This document shows positions 9,315-21,391 of a stretch of DNA of 64,000 bases, piece by piece. Numbering within the stretch: position 1 is the stretch's first letter; every line of letters begins with the position of its first letter. The stretch is from the NCBI RefSeq assembly GCF_021026345.1, contig NZ_JAJNCZ010000002.1:496001-560000 (forward strand), read 5' to 3'. The notes below the pieces were generated by a model. The model saw only the letters and a list, made by a program, of their open reading frames with translations, ran no database searches and was not told the origin of the DNA. Source of the DNA: Rhizobium sp. GN54. GTDB lineage: Bacteria > Pseudomonadota > Alphaproteobacteria > Rhizobiales > Rhizobiaceae. The position numbers and the translations under genes were made by a program.

Positions 9315-11270
9315 ATGTTCAATTTGACTGAGGCGTCGATCGAATTGATGTGGAAGCGGTGCAACTATCCCATTCCTTCCGGTGGAATGGCCTTCTTCGG
9401 TCTCCGCGGCTGCCTGCCCGTCAACTATAACGGAACCGATTTCGCCGGCAGCCACGAAATGAACCTTCACGACGTAGACTACACGCACATGCGCTGCACG
9501 CTCGGCCAGTGGAAGCCGGGCCACGGCTTTGCCGTGTTTCCGGCGAGTACGGTGCCCGAAGGGTCTTACGTCAGAAGCCGAATTCCGCATGGCGGTTACG
9601 GGGCCAATCAGCTGATGCTGGGCTGCTACACCTACCGGAAGGGCATCCACAAGCCCGGCAAGCCCACGGGGCATCGCGCCTTTCGCCAGCACGGGTTCTT
9701 CCCCGTGTGGCGCACGGCCGACGACGACGATTTCGATACGGCCGACTTCGTGGACATGCGCTCCGGCTTCATTGCCTGGGACAACCTCCATTGCGGCTGG
9801 AGCAACGGACCGGCGTCGCCGAGCTACGCCAGCGTCGGCTGCCAGGTGGTGGCCGGCTTCCCGAAGTGCACCAGAAGAGGCGCGTCGAGCCGGGACGAAG
9901 GCCCCTGGAAGCAGTTCCTCGACAACGCCTACGCGGTGAACCAGGAGAATTTCCGCTATGCGCTGTTCAGCGGCTACGAGGCGCAGAGCATGGCCGTCGT
10001 CGGGAGCCAGCAGATGCGCCAGAGCCTTCGCTTCGGCTCGCACGGTGAAATCGTCCGCTCGATGCAGGCCAAGCTGAACGCGCTCGGATACGACGCCGGC
10101 GAGGTCAGCGGCGAATTCGGCTTCGACAGCCTCAACGCGCTGATGACGTTCCAGAAGCGGGTGCTCGGCACCGAGGATGCGGACGGCATCGTCGGACCGA
10201 TGACGGCTGACGCGCTCGGCATCGATCTACCCTATCTGGACGGCGGCATGCCGGCGGTCGCGCTGTCCGGGGCAGTCGATGGCGACGAGGCGGTGGAGGA
10301 CGACGATGACGATGATGACGTTGAAGCCGGGCCCCTTCGTCCGCGCCCGGATGCCGAGGATGACGAGGCGCCCCTGTCTTTCGAGATCTCCAAGGAGGTG
10401 GATGGCGGCAGGACCCGCTACTATGCCAAGGCCAATGGCACCAAGGTCTTCATCGGCCGGCAGGTCAGGTACGAGCGCAACATCGGCCTGACGAATATCT
10501 ATGACCTGTCCATGACACCGGCCGGCGTCTACGACAACAACGACGCGGCGACCAGGCACGGCCAATGGGCACATTTCATCTGGCCGACGGCGATCGGCGA
10601 ATCGAAGGCGCACTACGCCTGCATCAATACCTATGACCGCGCGCGCTTCACGATCGGCTTCTCGCAACTGGCGGCGCACACGCCCGACGAGAACCTGATC
10701 GTGCTGTACCGGCGGCTGCTGGCGCTGCCGGATGCCGGGCGCTACTTCCCGGACCTGACGCTGGTGAACGGCAAGGTGCACCAGAAGCTACCCTCCGGCG
10801 GCACCCGGGACCTGGAGGTCGTCACCGATCGCGAACTCAAGCACTTCATGGCCTATCTCAATCCGGACCTCTCCGCGATCGACAACGCCGAGGTCGTCAG
10901 TGCCGCCCGCGCTATCTTCGGCATGATGGAATCCGAGGAACACAGGGAACTGCAGATCGGCCTGACGATCGAGATCGCCAAGCGGAAGACGAAGCGGGCC
11001 GCGCAGAACGGCGTTCCCATCGTCGGCCGGAAGCTGCGCTATGCGATATGGGTCTTCGACGTCCTCCACCAGGGTCGGGCCGGTCGCGGCGCCTATCCGA
11101 AGCTCAAGGCGGCGATCGAATCGTCCAATCCGGAGAGAGCCCTGATGCAGTTCGGCATGACGGACCACGAGGACCGCATCCGTTCCGTCAAGGCCAGCAT
11201 GGATCAGCTCCAGTCGGGCGGCATTCTCGACATCGACCGGGTGAAATACGGATCCGGCGAATTTGCTTGA
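9315..11270 (+). CDS. Multidomain cell-wall protein: L,D-transpeptidase-like plus peptidoglycan-binding domain
   Basis: A 651-aa protein with at least three parts. Residues 90-185 end in NLHCGWSN...SVGCQVVAG, an H...S-x-G-C arrangement (H159, C176) like the YkuD/L,D-transpeptidase active site. Residues 236-302 are a PG_binding_1 repeat (SMQAKLNALGYDAG ... DGIVGPMTADALG). Residues 322-340 form an aspartate-run linker. Residues 360-651 are a large C-terminal domain I cannot assign; it has a GFSQLAAHTPDENL segment that could be a hydrolase site. No signal peptide is evident, which is odd for a wall-active enzyme. The ATG at 9315 follows GGGG; an in-frame TTG at 9303 is less likely. Stand-alone transcription unit. 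Confidence 0.72.
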   Translation: MFNLTEASIELMWKRCNYPIPSGGMAFFGLRGCLPVNYNGTDFAGSHEMNLHDVDYTHMRCTLGQWKPGHGFAVFPASTVPEGSYVRSRIPHGGYGANQLMLGCYTYRKGIHKPGKPTGHRAFRQHGFFPVWRTADDDDFDTADFVDMRSGFIAWDNLHCGWSNGPASPSYASVGCQVVAGFPKCTRRGASSRDEGPWKQFLDNAYAVNQENFRYALFSGYEAQSMAVVGSQQMRQSLRFGSHGEIVRSMQAKLNALGYDAGEVSGEFGFDSLNALMTFQKRVLGTEDADGIVGPMTADALGIDLPYLDGGMPAVALSGAVDGDEAVEDDDDDDDVEAGPLRPRPDAEDDEAPLSFEISKEVDGGRTRYYAKANGTKVFIGRQVRYERNIGLTNIYDLSMTPAGVYDNNDAATRHGQWAHFIWPTAIGESKAHYACINTYDRARFTIGFSQLAAHTPDENLIVLYRRLLALPDAGRYFPDLTLVNGKVHQKLPSGGTRDLEVVTDRELKHFMAYLNPDLSAIDNAEVVSAARAIFGMMESEEHRELQIGLTIEIAKRKTKRAAQNGVPIVGRKLRYAIWVFDVLHQGRAGRGAYPKLKAAIESSNPERALMQFGMTDHEDRIRSVKASMDQLQSGGILDIDRVKYGSGEFA

Positions 11271-11435
11271 GGGCAGGGAGGCGCCATCGTCTAGGCAGCT
11301 GTCGGATAATGGCGCAGCTTCCTGTGGGTAGGTGCAAATCCGACGTCCGCGCCGTGACGTTTTTGTGCTAGGTCTCGCCCTCATTTCCCGGCCCGCGCTG
11401 CCGGACGAATCGGTTGGGTTGGGCACGAGGGTCGC

Positions 11436-12950
11436 ATGAAGGTCGGCATCGACATGGGAACGGCGCAGGGCGGCGCGCCGGCCACGCTCGATATCGAGGA
11501 ACTGCTGGCCACCCGCCTTCTCGTCCAGGGCAATTCCGGATCGGGCAAGTCGCACCTGCTGCGGCGGCTCTTGGAACAGTCCGCGCCCTGGGTGCAGCAG
11601 TGCATCATCGATCCCGAAGGCGATTTCGTAACACTCGCCGACAAGTTCGGCCATGTCGTGGTCGAGGGCGAGCGCACGGATGCCGAACTCGTCGGCATCG
11701 CCACCCGCATCCGCCAGCACCGCGTCTCCTGCGTCCTGTCGCTCGAGGGGCTGGAGGTCGAGCAGCAGATGCGCACGGCCGGGATCTTCCTGAACGCGAT
11801 GTTCGACGCCGACCGCGACTACTGGTATCCGGTGCTGGTCGTGGTCGACGAGGCGCAGATGTTTGCGCCGTCGGTCGCGGGCGACGTCGGCGAGGAGGCG
11901 CGCAAGCTCTCGCTCGGCGCGATGACCAACCTGATGTGCCGCGGCCGCAAGCGCGGACTTGCCGGCGTGATCGCCACGCAGCGGCTCGCAAAGCTCGCCA
12001 AGAACGTCGCTGCCGAAGCCTCCAACTTCCTGATGGGCCGCACCTTTCTCGACATCGACATGGCGCGCGCGGCCGATCTTCTCGGCATGGACCGCCGGCA
12101 GGCGGAGATGTTCCGCGACCTGAAGCGCGGCTCCTTCGTGGCGCTCGGGCCGGCGCTGTCGCGGCGGCCGCTGTCGGTGACGATCGGTACGGTCGAGACG
12201 TCGGCCCGCTCGACGAGCCCGAAACTGATGCCGCTGCCGGAGGCGCCGCAGGACGTCGAGGACCTGATCTTCACGCCGGATCCGGAGGAATTCACCCGGC
12301 CGCTCGTTCGCCGCGTCGCCCCGCAGCCGCGCCCGACCACCGACATCCTGGCCGAACTGTCGCGCGCACGGCCGGAGTCGCTGCCGGTGGAACCCGCCCG
12401 GCCGGCGGCTCCGGAAATGCCGGCGGAGGAGCGCGAGGCGCTGCTCGACCACGTGCTCTCAGAGATCCTCGACAATCCGGGTGCGGCCTTCCGGGCGGAC
12501 GCGGAGCTGTTCCAGGATTTCCTCGTGCGCTGCCGGATCCGTCGCGTGCCCGGCGCGCCGCTGTCGCTGCCGGCCTTCCGTCGCAAGATGGCGGTGGCCC
12601 GCTCCGGCGTCGATGCGGGAACGGCGGCCACCGAGGTCTGGGCGACCGCGCTGGACCTTTCCCGCTCCGTCACGGAGGATCTGCAGGGCGTGTTCCTACT
12701 CGTGGCGCAATCGGCCGTCCGCGGCCTGCCGTGCCCGTCCGACGCGATGATCGCGCGCGCCTACGGCACGCATTCCGCCCGCCGGGCCCGGCGCCTGCTC
12801 GGCTATTTCGAGGAGCAGGGGCTGATCGTGGTGCACAGCGACGCGGCCGGGCTGCGGATCGTCGCGTTTCCGGACCTCGCCTGCGAGACGGCGCCCGGCG
12901 ACGCAAACGGGCCGGACCTGACCGAGACGCTGCGGCCGGCTGCGGAATAG
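11436..12950 (+). CDS. HerA/FtsK-like P-loop ATPase of unknown role
   Basis: A 504-aa cytoplasmic ATPase of the HerA/DUF87 type. The Walker A motif is GNSGSGKSH (32-40), and Walker B is VLVVVDEAQ with D138 and E139. The segment [20 protein letters not shown] resembles the arginine-rich sensor region of HerA helicases. The C-terminal 200 residues look like a helical/winged-helix extension ending in [16 protein letters not shown]. It has no NurA nuclease or other defence partner beside it and is widespread as a single gene in rhizobia, so a housekeeping DNA-handling role is possible. The ATG at 11436 has only a weak ribosome site. Confidence 0.75.
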   Translation: MKVGIDMGTAQGGAPATLDIEELLATRLLVQGNSGSGKSHLLRRLLEQSAPWVQQCIIDPEGDFVTLADKFGHVVVEGERTDAELVGIATRIRQHRVSCVLSLEGLEVEQQMRTAGIFLNAMFDADRDYWYPVLVVVDEAQMFAPSVAGDVGEEARKLSLGAMTNLMCRGRKRGLAGVIATQRLAKLAKNVAAEASNFLMGRTFLDIDMARAADLLGMDRRQAEMFRDLKRGSFVALGPALSRRPLSVTIGTVETSARSTSPKLMPLPEAPQDVEDLIFTPDPEEFTRPLVRRVAPQPRPTTDILAELSRARPESLPVEPARPAAPEMPAEEREALLDHVLSEILDNPGAAFRADAELFQDFLVRCRIRRVPGAPLSLPAFRRKMAVARSGVDAGTAATEVWATALDLSRSVTEDLQGVFLLVAQSAVRGLPCPSDAMIARAYGTHSARRARRLLGYFEEQGLIVVHSDAAGLRIVAFPDLACETAPGDANGPDLTETLRPAAE

Positions 12951-12972
12951 GGCGATTTCTGCGCGTTTGCGA

Positions 12973-13001
12973 TTGACTTTGCCGGGCGATCCTCCTATTC
13001 A
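12973..13001 (+). promoter_or_regulatory. Promoter of rpsD
   Basis: TTGACT (12973-12978), a 17-bp spacer and TATTCA (12996-13001) form a good sigma70-type promoter. It implies a leader of about 165 bases ahead of rpsD, which leaves room for autoregulation by S4, though no specific structure was identified. Confidence 0.6.
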
Positions 13002-13173
13002 CCCGCTCGACGCCGGGCAGAGATGTCCGGTGTTTCATTTGACATGTCCCGTGGTCTCTCCGGTCGCGTATCGTGAGAAACCTGTCAGAAGGCCGAAAAC
13101 GGCATTCAGAGGAGGGCGTGTTTCCTTGATCCGGTCTGGCACGGACCGGTGTAACTGTTTGAAAGGAAATGCG

Positions 13174-13791
13174 ATGAGCAAGCGCGCTGCATCGAAGTAC
13201 AAGATCGACCGCCGTATGGGCGAAAACATCTGGGGCCGCCCGAAGTCCCCGGTCAACCGCCGCGAATACGGCCCCGGCCAGCACGGCCAGCGCCGCAAGT
13301 CCAAGCTTTCCGACTTCGGCGTGCAGCTGCGCGCCAAGCAGAAGCTGAAGGGCTACTACGGCGACCTGCGCGAGAAGCAGTTCCGCGCCACCTACGACGA
13401 AGCCAACCGCCGCAAGGGTGACACGGGCGAGAACCTGATCGGCCTGCTCGAGTCGCGTCTCGACGCGATCGTCTACCGCGCCAAGTTCGTTCCGACGGTC
13501 TTCGCCGCTCGCCAGTTCGTCAACCACGGCCACGTCAAGGTCAACGGCGTCCGCGTCAACATCGGTTCCTACCGCTGCAAGGCCGGCGACGTCATCGAAG
13601 TCCGCGAAAAGTCCAAGCAGCTCGTTTCGGTCCTGGAATCGGTCCAGCTCGCCGAGCGCGACGTTCCGGAATACATCGAAGTCGACCACAACAAGATGGT
13701 CGCGACTTTCGCACGCGTGCCCGGCCTGTCCGACGTTCCGTACCCGGTCGTCATGGAACCGAACCTGGTCGTCGAATTCTACTCGCGCTGA
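13174..13791 (+). CDS. rpsD: 30S ribosomal protein S4
   Basis: A 205-aa primary 16S rRNA-binding protein. The N-terminus [21 protein letters not shown] and the S4 RNA-binding domain ([14 protein letters not shown] ... [14 protein letters not shown], about residues 93-130) are clear. This is the alphaproteobacterial form lacking the zinc cysteines. The ATG at 13174 follows AAAGGAAA. It stands alone, with its own promoter and a strong terminator, rather than in a ribosomal protein operon. Confidence 0.98.
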   Translation: MSKRAASKYKIDRRMGENIWGRPKSPVNRREYGPGQHGQRRKSKLSDFGVQLRAKQKLKGYYGDLREKQFRATYDEANRRKGDTGENLIGLLESRLDAIVYRAKFVPTVFAARQFVNHGHVKVNGVRVNIGSYRCKAGDVIEVREKSKQLVSVLESVQLAERDVPEYIEVDHNKMVATFARVPGLSDVPYPVVMEPNLVVEFYSR

Positions 13792-13818
13792 TTTCCGCGC
13801 GAGCCTGACGATTGCGAG

Positions 13819-13844
13819 AGCCGCCCCGAAACGGGCGGCTTTTT
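13819..13844 (+). terminator. Rho-independent terminator of rpsD
   Basis: AGCCGCCC-CGAAAC-GGGCGGCT followed by TTTT, starting 28 bp after the rpsD stop. Confidence 0.88.
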
Positions 13845-13877
13845 CGTCTTTAGGACGTTATTGCCGGAGGATCGCCC

Positions 13878-14807
13878 ATGCCTGACCTGCAGAGGATCGT
13901 GGCCGACATTCACCGCGAACTTTCGCCGCGCTTCGGCGAGGGGCGGCTGCCCGACTATATCCCGCAGCTGGCGCGGGTTTCGCCCGACCGGTTCGGTCTT
14001 GCCGTGGTGACCGTGGACGGCGCGGTGCATCTGGCCGGCGATGCGGACACGGCCTTTTCCATCCAGAGCATCTCCAAGGTCTTCACGCTGACGATCGCGC
14101 TCGGAAAGCATGGCGATGCGATCTGGAAGCGGGTCGGACGCGAGCCTTCCGGCTCGGCCTTCAATTCCATCGTGCAGCTCGAGCGGGAGGCGGGGATCCC
14201 GCGCAATCCCTTCATCAATGCCGGGGCAATCGCGATCAGCGACCTCCTGCTCGCCGGCCATCCGCCGAAGGAGGCGATCGGCGAGATCCTGCGCTTTGTG
14301 CGCTACCTCGCCGACGAGGAGGATATCGTCATCGACCACGAGGTCGCCCGCTCGGAAGCGGCGACGGGTTACAGGAATGCCGCGCTTGCCAACTTCATGC
14401 GCTCCTTCGACCGGCTGATCCATCCGGTCGATCACGTGCTCGGCGTCTATTTCCACCAGTGCGCGATCGCCATGAGCTGTCGGCAACTGGCAAGGGCCGG
14501 GCTCTACCTCGCCGCCGGCGGCACCAACCCGCTGACCGGTCATCGCGTCGTCTCGCCCCAGCGGGCGCGGCGCATCAATGCGCTGATGCTGACCTGCGGA
14601 CACTATGACGGTTCCGGCGACTTCGCCTTCCATGTCGGCCTGCCGGGCAAGAGCGGGGTCGGCGGCGGCATCCTGGCGATCGCGCCCGGAAAGGCCTCGA
14701 TCGCCGTGTGGTCGCCCGGCCTGAACGACGTCGGCAATTCCGCGCTTGGCACGGTCGCCCTGGAAATGCTGGCGGCCCGCACCGGCTGGTCGGTTTTTGG
14801 TGCTTGA
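13878..14807 (+). CDS. glsA: Glutaminase (beta-lactamase-fold)
   Basis: A 309-aa cytoplasmic glutaminase that releases ammonia from glutamine. The fold's catalytic S-x-x-K is visible as S64-I-S-K67 in [19 protein letters not shown] and the C-terminal [12 protein letters not shown] are also family landmarks. It may support ammonia supply or acid tolerance; context does not say. The start has a GGAGGA ribosome site. ttcA follows after 55 bp in the same direction. Confidence 0.95.
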   Translation: MPDLQRIVADIHRELSPRFGEGRLPDYIPQLARVSPDRFGLAVVTVDGAVHLAGDADTAFSIQSISKVFTLTIALGKHGDAIWKRVGREPSGSAFNSIVQLEREAGIPRNPFINAGAIAISDLLLAGHPPKEAIGEILRFVRYLADEEDIVIDHEVARSEAATGYRNAALANFMRSFDRLIHPVDHVLGVYFHQCAIAMSCRQLARAGLYLAAGGTNPLTGHRVVSPQRARRINALMLTCGHYDGSGDFAFHVGLPGKSGVGGGILAIAPGKASIAVWSPGLNDVGNSALGTVALEMLAARTGWSVFGA

Positions 14808-14862
14808 TTGTGCCGCCCGTTCGGGGCATTGCAACCTCGACGAATTGACCACGGAAGTTCCG

Positions 14863-15735
14863 ATGACGCTTGCGCTCAAGACCGACGACGATGCCGAGGA
14901 CGGCGGCCAGCGCCATCCGCTGTTCGCCGACGCACCGCAATCGGTCTCCTTCAACAAGCTGCGCAAGCGGCTCCTGCGCCAGGTCCGCCAGGCGATCGAA
15001 GACTTCTCCATGCTGAAGGGGCAGAAGCGCTGGCTGGTGGGCGTCTCGGGCGGCAAGGACAGCTACGGCCTGCTGGCGCTGCTGATGGACCTGAAATGGC
15101 GCGGCCTGCTGCCGGTGGAACTGATCGCCTGCAACCTCGATCAGGGGCAGCCGAATTTCCCGAAGCACATCCTGCCCGACTATCTGTCCTCGATCGGGGT
15201 CCGGCATCGCATCGAGTATCGCGACACCTATTCGGTGGTGAAGGAGAAGGTGCCGGAGGGGGCGACCTACTGCTCGCTATGCTCGAGGCTGCGGCGCGGC
15301 AACCTCTACCGCATCGCCCGCGAGGAGGGCTGCGAGGCGCTGGTGCTCGGCCATCACCGCGAGGATATCCTCGAGACCTTCTTCATGAACTTCTTCCATG
15401 GCGGTCGGCTCGCCTCGATGCCGGCGAAGCTCGTCAACGACGAGGGTGACCTGATGGTGCTGCGCCCGCTCGCCTATGCGGCCGAGGACGACCTTGCCAA
15501 GTTTGCCGCGGCGATGCGGTTTCCGATCATCCCGTGCGACCTGTGCGGCTCGCAGGACGGCCTGCAGCGCAATGCGATGAAGGCGATGCTCGCCGACATC
15601 GAGGCGCGCATGCCGGGCCGCAAGGACACGATGCTGCGGGCGCTGTCGCATGTGAACCCGTCGCACCTGCTCGATCCCGCGCTCTTCGATTTCTCCTCCC
15701 TCATGACGGTGCCTTCAGATGACGACCAACTTTGA
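14863..15735 (+). CDS. ttcA: tRNA 2-thiocytidine biosynthesis protein TtcA
   Basis: A 290-aa ATP-pyrophosphatase that thiolates cytidine 32 of tRNA using a [4Fe-4S] cluster. The PP-loop is [15 protein letters not shown], and the two C-x-x-C pairs (CSLC and CDLC) supply cluster ligands. The gene needs iron-sulphur supply and links functionally with the suf genes elsewhere in the window. The ATG at 14863 is chosen because the conserved region starts just after it. Its 3' end overlaps the next gene by 17 bases. Confidence 0.95.
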   Translation: MTLALKTDDDAEDGGQRHPLFADAPQSVSFNKLRKRLLRQVRQAIEDFSMLKGQKRWLVGVSGGKDSYGLLALLMDLKWRGLLPVELIACNLDQGQPNFPKHILPDYLSSIGVRHRIEYRDTYSVVKEKVPEGATYCSLCSRLRRGNLYRIAREEGCEALVLGHHREDILETFFMNFFHGGRLASMPAKLVNDEGDLMVLRPLAYAAEDDLAKFAAAMRFPIIPCDLCGSQDGLQRNAMKAMLADIEARMPGRKDTMLRALSHVNPSHLLDPALFDFSSLMTVPSDDDQL

Positions 15736-16546
15736 CATCAATGCCCTTGCCTTCCTCCTCAGCCAGGCGGCCGAGGTGGAGATCCGCCCGCGCTTCCGAG
15801 CGCTCGCCGATGGCGAGGTCCGCGTCAAGACCAGCGCGATCGACCTCGTGACCGAGGCCGACGAGGCGGCCGAGCGCTTCATCAAGGCGGGGATGGAGGC
15901 GATCCTGCCGGGTGCCCTGTTCGTCGGCGAAGAGAGTGTTGCGGCCGATCCGGCGCTGTTGCCGAAGCTCGCCGAGGCCGATCTCGCCGTGGTGGTCGAT
16001 CCGATCGACGGGACCTTCAACTTCGCCGCCGGCGTGCCGCTCTTCGGCGTGATGGCATCAGTGATCGCCGGCGGCGAGACGATCGCCGGCGTCATCTACG
16101 ATCCGATGGGCGACGACTTCGTGCTGGCGGAAAAGGGCGCCGGCGCCTGGCAGACGGGCGGGAACCGCCCCGCCGTCCGCCTCAAGGCTGCGGGCCCGGT
16201 TGCGCTGCAGGACATGACCGGCATGGCCTCCACCGGCTTCCTGTCGCCGGAAAAGCGCGCGGGCGTGATGGCGAACCTCGCCAAGGTCGCCTTCGCCTCG
16301 AACTACCGCTGCGCGGCGCACGAGTATCGCACGTTTGCCGCCGGCCACGTCCACTACCTGATGTACAACAAGCTGATGCCCTGGGACCATCTGGCCGGCA
16401 CGTTGATCAGCCAGGAGGCCGGCGCCCATGCCGCCCGCTTCGACGGCTCGCCCTATCTGCCGCGCCACGTCGAGGGCGGCCTGCTGCTGGCACCCGACCG
16501 CGAGAGCTGGGAGATGATGCGCCGCGAGGTGTTCGTCGTCGACTGA
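15719..16546 (+). CDS. Inositol monophosphatase family protein
   Basis: A 275-aa Mg-dependent phosphatase of the IMPase/FBPase/CysQ superfamily. The metal-binding motifs are GEES (70-73), DPIDGT (94-99) and WDHLAGTLI in the C-terminal third. It could act on inositol phosphates, histidinol phosphate or PAP; sequence alone does not decide between these. The start codon lies within the last codons of ttcA, so the two are translationally coupled. Confidence 0.88.
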   Translation: MTTNFDINALAFLLSQAAEVEIRPRFRALADGEVRVKTSAIDLVTEADEAAERFIKAGMEAILPGALFVGEESVAADPALLPKLAEADLAVVVDPIDGTFNFAAGVPLFGVMASVIAGGETIAGVIYDPMGDDFVLAEKGAGAWQTGGNRPAVRLKAAGPVALQDMTGMASTGFLSPEKRAGVMANLAKVAFASNYRCAAHEYRTFAAGHVHYLMYNKLMPWDHLAGTLISQEAGAHAARFDGSPYLPRHVEGGLLLAPDRESWEMMRREVFVVD

Positions 16547-16566
16547 GCGGCGGCGCCGAGAAGGAC

Positions 16567-16598
16567 AAAAGGCCGGACGAGCGATCGTCCGGCCTTTT
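16567..16598. terminator. Bidirectional terminator
   Basis: A perfect 14-bp stem (AAAAGGCCGGACGA / TCGTCCGGCCTTTT) with loop GCGA. It has A's on the left and T's on the right, so it can stop transcription from both the IMPase gene and the convergent MFS gene. Confidence 0.9.
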
Positions 16599-16627
16599 TC
16601 ATGTCTGCCGCGGCCATGCGCCCGATG

Positions 16628-17878
16628 TCAGATCGCCGGATTGTGCGGCTGGAACAGCCTGCCGCGCTCGGCGATCAGCACGAAGACCAGGCCGATGATC
16701 GACAGGGCGAAGAAGCCGGAGACCAGCGGCACGGCGGTACCGTTGAAGGACTGGCCGATGATGCCGCCGATGACGGCGCCGCCGGCGGTGCCCATGAAGC
16801 CGAGCACGGAGGAGGCGGTGCCGGCGACGTGGCCGAGCGGCTCCATGGCGAGCGAGTTGAAGTTGGAGCCGATCCAGCCGAACTGGAACATCGACACCGC
16901 AAACAGCACGATGAAGGCCGCGAAGGGCAACTGGTGCTCCTGTGCGGCGAGCGTCAGCGCGAGCCAGAGGCCGTTGACCGTGAGAAAGCCCAGCAGCGCC
17001 CCATGGGACAGCCGGCGCATGCCGAAGCGGCCGACGAGGCGGGCGTTGACGAAGGACGACAGCGCCATGAAGGCGGCGACGCCGGCGAAGGCCACGGGAA
17101 ACCAGACGCCGAGCCCGTAGACGCCGACATAGATCTGCTGGGCGGAATTGATGAAGCCGAACAGGGCGCCGAAGATGAAGGTGCTCGCCAGCGTGTAACA
17201 GAGCGCCACCCGGTTGGTCAGGACGATCTTGAACCCTTCCAGGATCGATGCAGGCGTGAACGGTCGGACGTCTTCCGGCGCCAGCGTCTCCGGCAGCCGC
17301 AGGTGCATCCAGGTGCCGACCACGGCTGCGACGATACCCATGAAGATGAAGATCAGGTGCCAGTCGCCGAACAGCATGACGACCTGACCGATGCCGGGCG
17401 CCAGCACCGGAATGACCATGAAGACCATCATGATCAGCGACATGATCTCGGCCATGGCGCGGCCGCCATAGATGTCGCGCACGATCGAGATCGTGATCAC
17501 GCGCATGGCCGCCGAGCCGATGCCCTGGACGAAACGCAGCGCCAGAAGGGCAGCGAAGGAGGGCACGACGACGGCCGCGAGCGCGGAGACGATGTAGATG
17601 CCGAGGCCGACGAACATCGGTATGCGGCGGCCGAAGCGGTCGGAAACCGGACCGTAGAGGAGCTGGGCGCAGGCGAAGCCGATCAGATAGGCCGAGATGA
17701 CGTACTGGCGGTGGTTCTCGTTGACGACGCCGAGGCTCGCGCCGATCTCCTGCAGGCCGGGCAGCATGATGTCGATGGCAAGCGCGTTCAGCGCCATCAG
17801 CATCGCCATGAGGCCGATGAACTCACCTTTGCCCATGCCGTTGAGGCGCCGGGACGCCTCGGTCGAAATAGCAGTCAT
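16628..17878 (-). CDS. MFS efflux pump, Bcr/CflA-type
   Basis: A 416-aa inner-membrane drug:H+ antiporter with 12 predicted segments. The N-terminus reads LNALAIDIMLPGLQEIG, the classic D-x-x-x-P of the DHA1 Bcr/CflA family. Motif A is LLYGPVSDRFGRRIPMFVG, and motif C lies in MVIPVLAPGIGQ. It sits downstream of grxD but is separated by a terminator hairpin, so it may have its own promoter. Substrate unknown; bicyclomycin- or chloramphenicol-type export is only a family guess. Confidence 0.9.
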   Translation of the reverse strand: MTAISTEASRRLNGMGKGEFIGLMAMLMALNALAIDIMLPGLQEIGASLGVVNENHRQYVISAYLIGFACAQLLYGPVSDRFGRRIPMFVGLGIYIVSALAAVVVPSFAALLALRFVQGIGSAAMRVITISIVRDIYGGRAMAEIMSLIMMVFMVIPVLAPGIGQVVMLFGDWHLIFIFMGIVAAVVGTWMHLRLPETLAPEDVRPFTPASILEGFKIVLTNRVALCYTLASTFIFGALFGFINSAQQIYVGVYGLGVWFPVAFAGVAAFMALSSFVNARLVGRFGMRRLSHGALLGFLTVNGLWLALTLAAQEHQLPFAAFIVLFAVSMFQFGWIGSNFNSLAMEPLGHVAGTASSVLGFMGTAGGAVIGGIIGQSFNGTAVPLVSGFFALSIIGLVFVLIAERGRLFQPHNPAI

Positions 17879-17881
17879 GAT

Positions 17882-17926
17882 GAAATTCCAAAAAATGAGA
17901 GAAGGCGCCGTGGGTAGCGGCGCCTT
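17882..17926 (-). terminator. Rho-independent terminator after grxD
   Basis: On the minus strand AAGGCGCCG-7-CGGCGCCTT is followed by CTCTCA and a run of six T's. It separates grxD from the MFS gene. Confidence 0.75.
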
Positions 17927-17959
17927 GTAACGGTTTGATGATGTAATGCGGCAGGAGCG

Positions 17960-18295
17960 TCAGGCAGCGCCCTTGACCGAAATTCCCTGTGCCTGCAGAT
18001 GCGACTGCAATTCGCCGGACTGGAACATCTCGCGCACAATATCGCAACCGCCGACGAACTCGCCCTTGACGTAGAGCTGCGGAATGGTCGGCCAGCTGGA
18101 ATAGTCCTTGATGCCCTGGCGCAGGTCGGCATCCGCCAGCACGTTGATGCCCTTGTAGTCGACGCCGACATAGTCGAGAATCTGCACGACCTGGCCGGAG
18201 AACCCACACTGCGGGAACTGCGGGGTGCCCTTCATGAAGAGCACGACGTCGTTGTTCTTGACCTCGTTGTCGATGAAATCGTTGATGCCACTCAT
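17960..18295 (-). CDS. grxD: Monothiol glutaredoxin (Grx4/GrxD type)
   Basis: A 111-aa CGFS-type glutaredoxin. The active-site C30-G-F-S33 sits in [11 protein letters not shown], and [19 protein letters not shown] carries the cis-proline and glutathione-binding features. Such proteins bind a [2Fe-2S] cluster with glutathione and hand it on, often in complex with BolA, whose gene is two positions upstream on the same strand. The ATG at 18295 is preceded by GGAAAGGAA. Confidence 0.96.
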   Translation of the reverse strand: MSGINDFIDNEVKNNDVVLFMKGTPQFPQCGFSGQVVQILDYVGVDYKGINVLADADLRQGIKDYSSWPTIPQLYVKGEFVGGCDIVREMFQSGELQSHLQAQGISVKGAA

Positions 18296-18527
18296 AGTCC
18301 GGTTCCTTTCCCGTCCGGGTTCAAGGTCCGGACTGCGTTGCCCCTAGATAGCATGCACAGGGCGATTTTCCATCACCCTGCGCTGAATTGTTCCATCAAT
18401 TGTGCTGATGGCCGGCTTCCGGGGCAAAGCACGTCGCGAACTTTCAGATTCGCTCCCGCGCTTTTTAGCCTTTGATCTTACGCATGTCGTCGTTGCAAAA
18501 CCGCTGCACACTTTTGCGCGACATGCG

Positions 18528-18767
18528 TTAACCAGTGCGGCGCTGCCTGCTGCGGGAAGCGGCGGTCCGGCGGCGGCTGGTCTGCTTGCGGGCGGGCTTC
18601 TTCTTCAGCGCCGCCTCGATCATGTCGGCGATGAGACCGCCGGATTTTGCCTTCGTCGTGCGACGGCGCGTCCGCCGGGTGGTCTTCTTCACACCGGACT
18701 TCTTCAGCACTTCCTTCAGCGCGCTGTTGACGACACCGGAGACGAAATCCTCGACAAGGCTGGCCAT
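18528..18767 (-). CDS. Small basic protein between bolA and grxD
   Basis: A 79-aa protein not recognised as a named family. The N-terminal 30 residues (MASLVEDFVSGVVNSALKEV) look amphipathic. The middle and C-terminus are extremely rich in K and R (KKTTRRTRRRTTKAK and a serine-arginine tail), so it probably binds nucleic acid or another polyanion. It begins 10 bases after bolA, with AGTGAGG as ribosome site, so it is likely in the same operon. Function unknown. Confidence 0.65.
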   Translation of the reverse strand: MASLVEDFVSGVVNSALKEVLKKSGVKKTTRRTRRRTTKAKSGGLIADMIEAALKKKPARKQTSRRRTAASRSRQRRTG

Positions 18768-18777
18768 CGAGGACGCC

Positions 18778-19011
18778 TCACTCCGGCGCTGACGTCTGCA
18801 GGGCGAGCGCGTGCAGGATGCCGCCCATGTTGCCTTTCAGCGCGTTGTAGACCATCTGGTGCTGCTGGACGCGGGTCTTGCCGCGGAAGGCCTCGGCGAC
18901 GACCTCTGCGGCGTAGTGATCCCCATCGCCTGCCAGATCGCGGATCGTGACCTTGGCTCCGGGAATGCCGGCCTTGATCATGTCTTCGATTTCACCTGGT
19001 GCCATGGGCAT
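18778..19011 (-). CDS. bolA: BolA family protein
   Basis: A 77-aa BolA-fold protein. GAKVTIRDLAGDGDHYAAEVV is the core, and the conserved histidine of RVQQHQMVYNAL is a probable [2Fe-2S] ligand when paired with Grx4. The start at 19011 has AAGGGAG upstream. It follows purL closely on the same strand and precedes grxD, an arrangement that fits an iron-sulphur trafficking pair. Confidence 0.95.
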   Translation of the reverse strand: MPMAPGEIEDMIKAGIPGAKVTIRDLAGDGDHYAAEVVAEAFRGKTRVQQHQMVYNALKGNMGGILHALALQTSAPE

Positions 19012-19043
19012 ATTGCGTGCTCCCTTTCTTGTTCTTTCGACTT

Positions 19044-21281
<2,238 letters not shown>

Positions 21282-21391
21282 CGTCTCTCGTCTTGTCCGT
21301 GAGGTGAGGGCTTTGCGGTCTCTTTAGCGCAAGCGGCAGCACGGCGCGACAGGAAAATGCCCGCTTCAACAAGGTGACGGGACCGGAAAGG

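Noticed and set aside
10297-10322. GAC/GAT simple repeat
   Set aside because: It encodes the aspartate-run linker of the wall protein and keeps frame; no separate function is needed to explain it.
11271-11435. tRNA-like or small RNA gene between the wall protein and the ATPase
   Set aside because: No cloverleaf or clear terminator could be drawn from the sequence.
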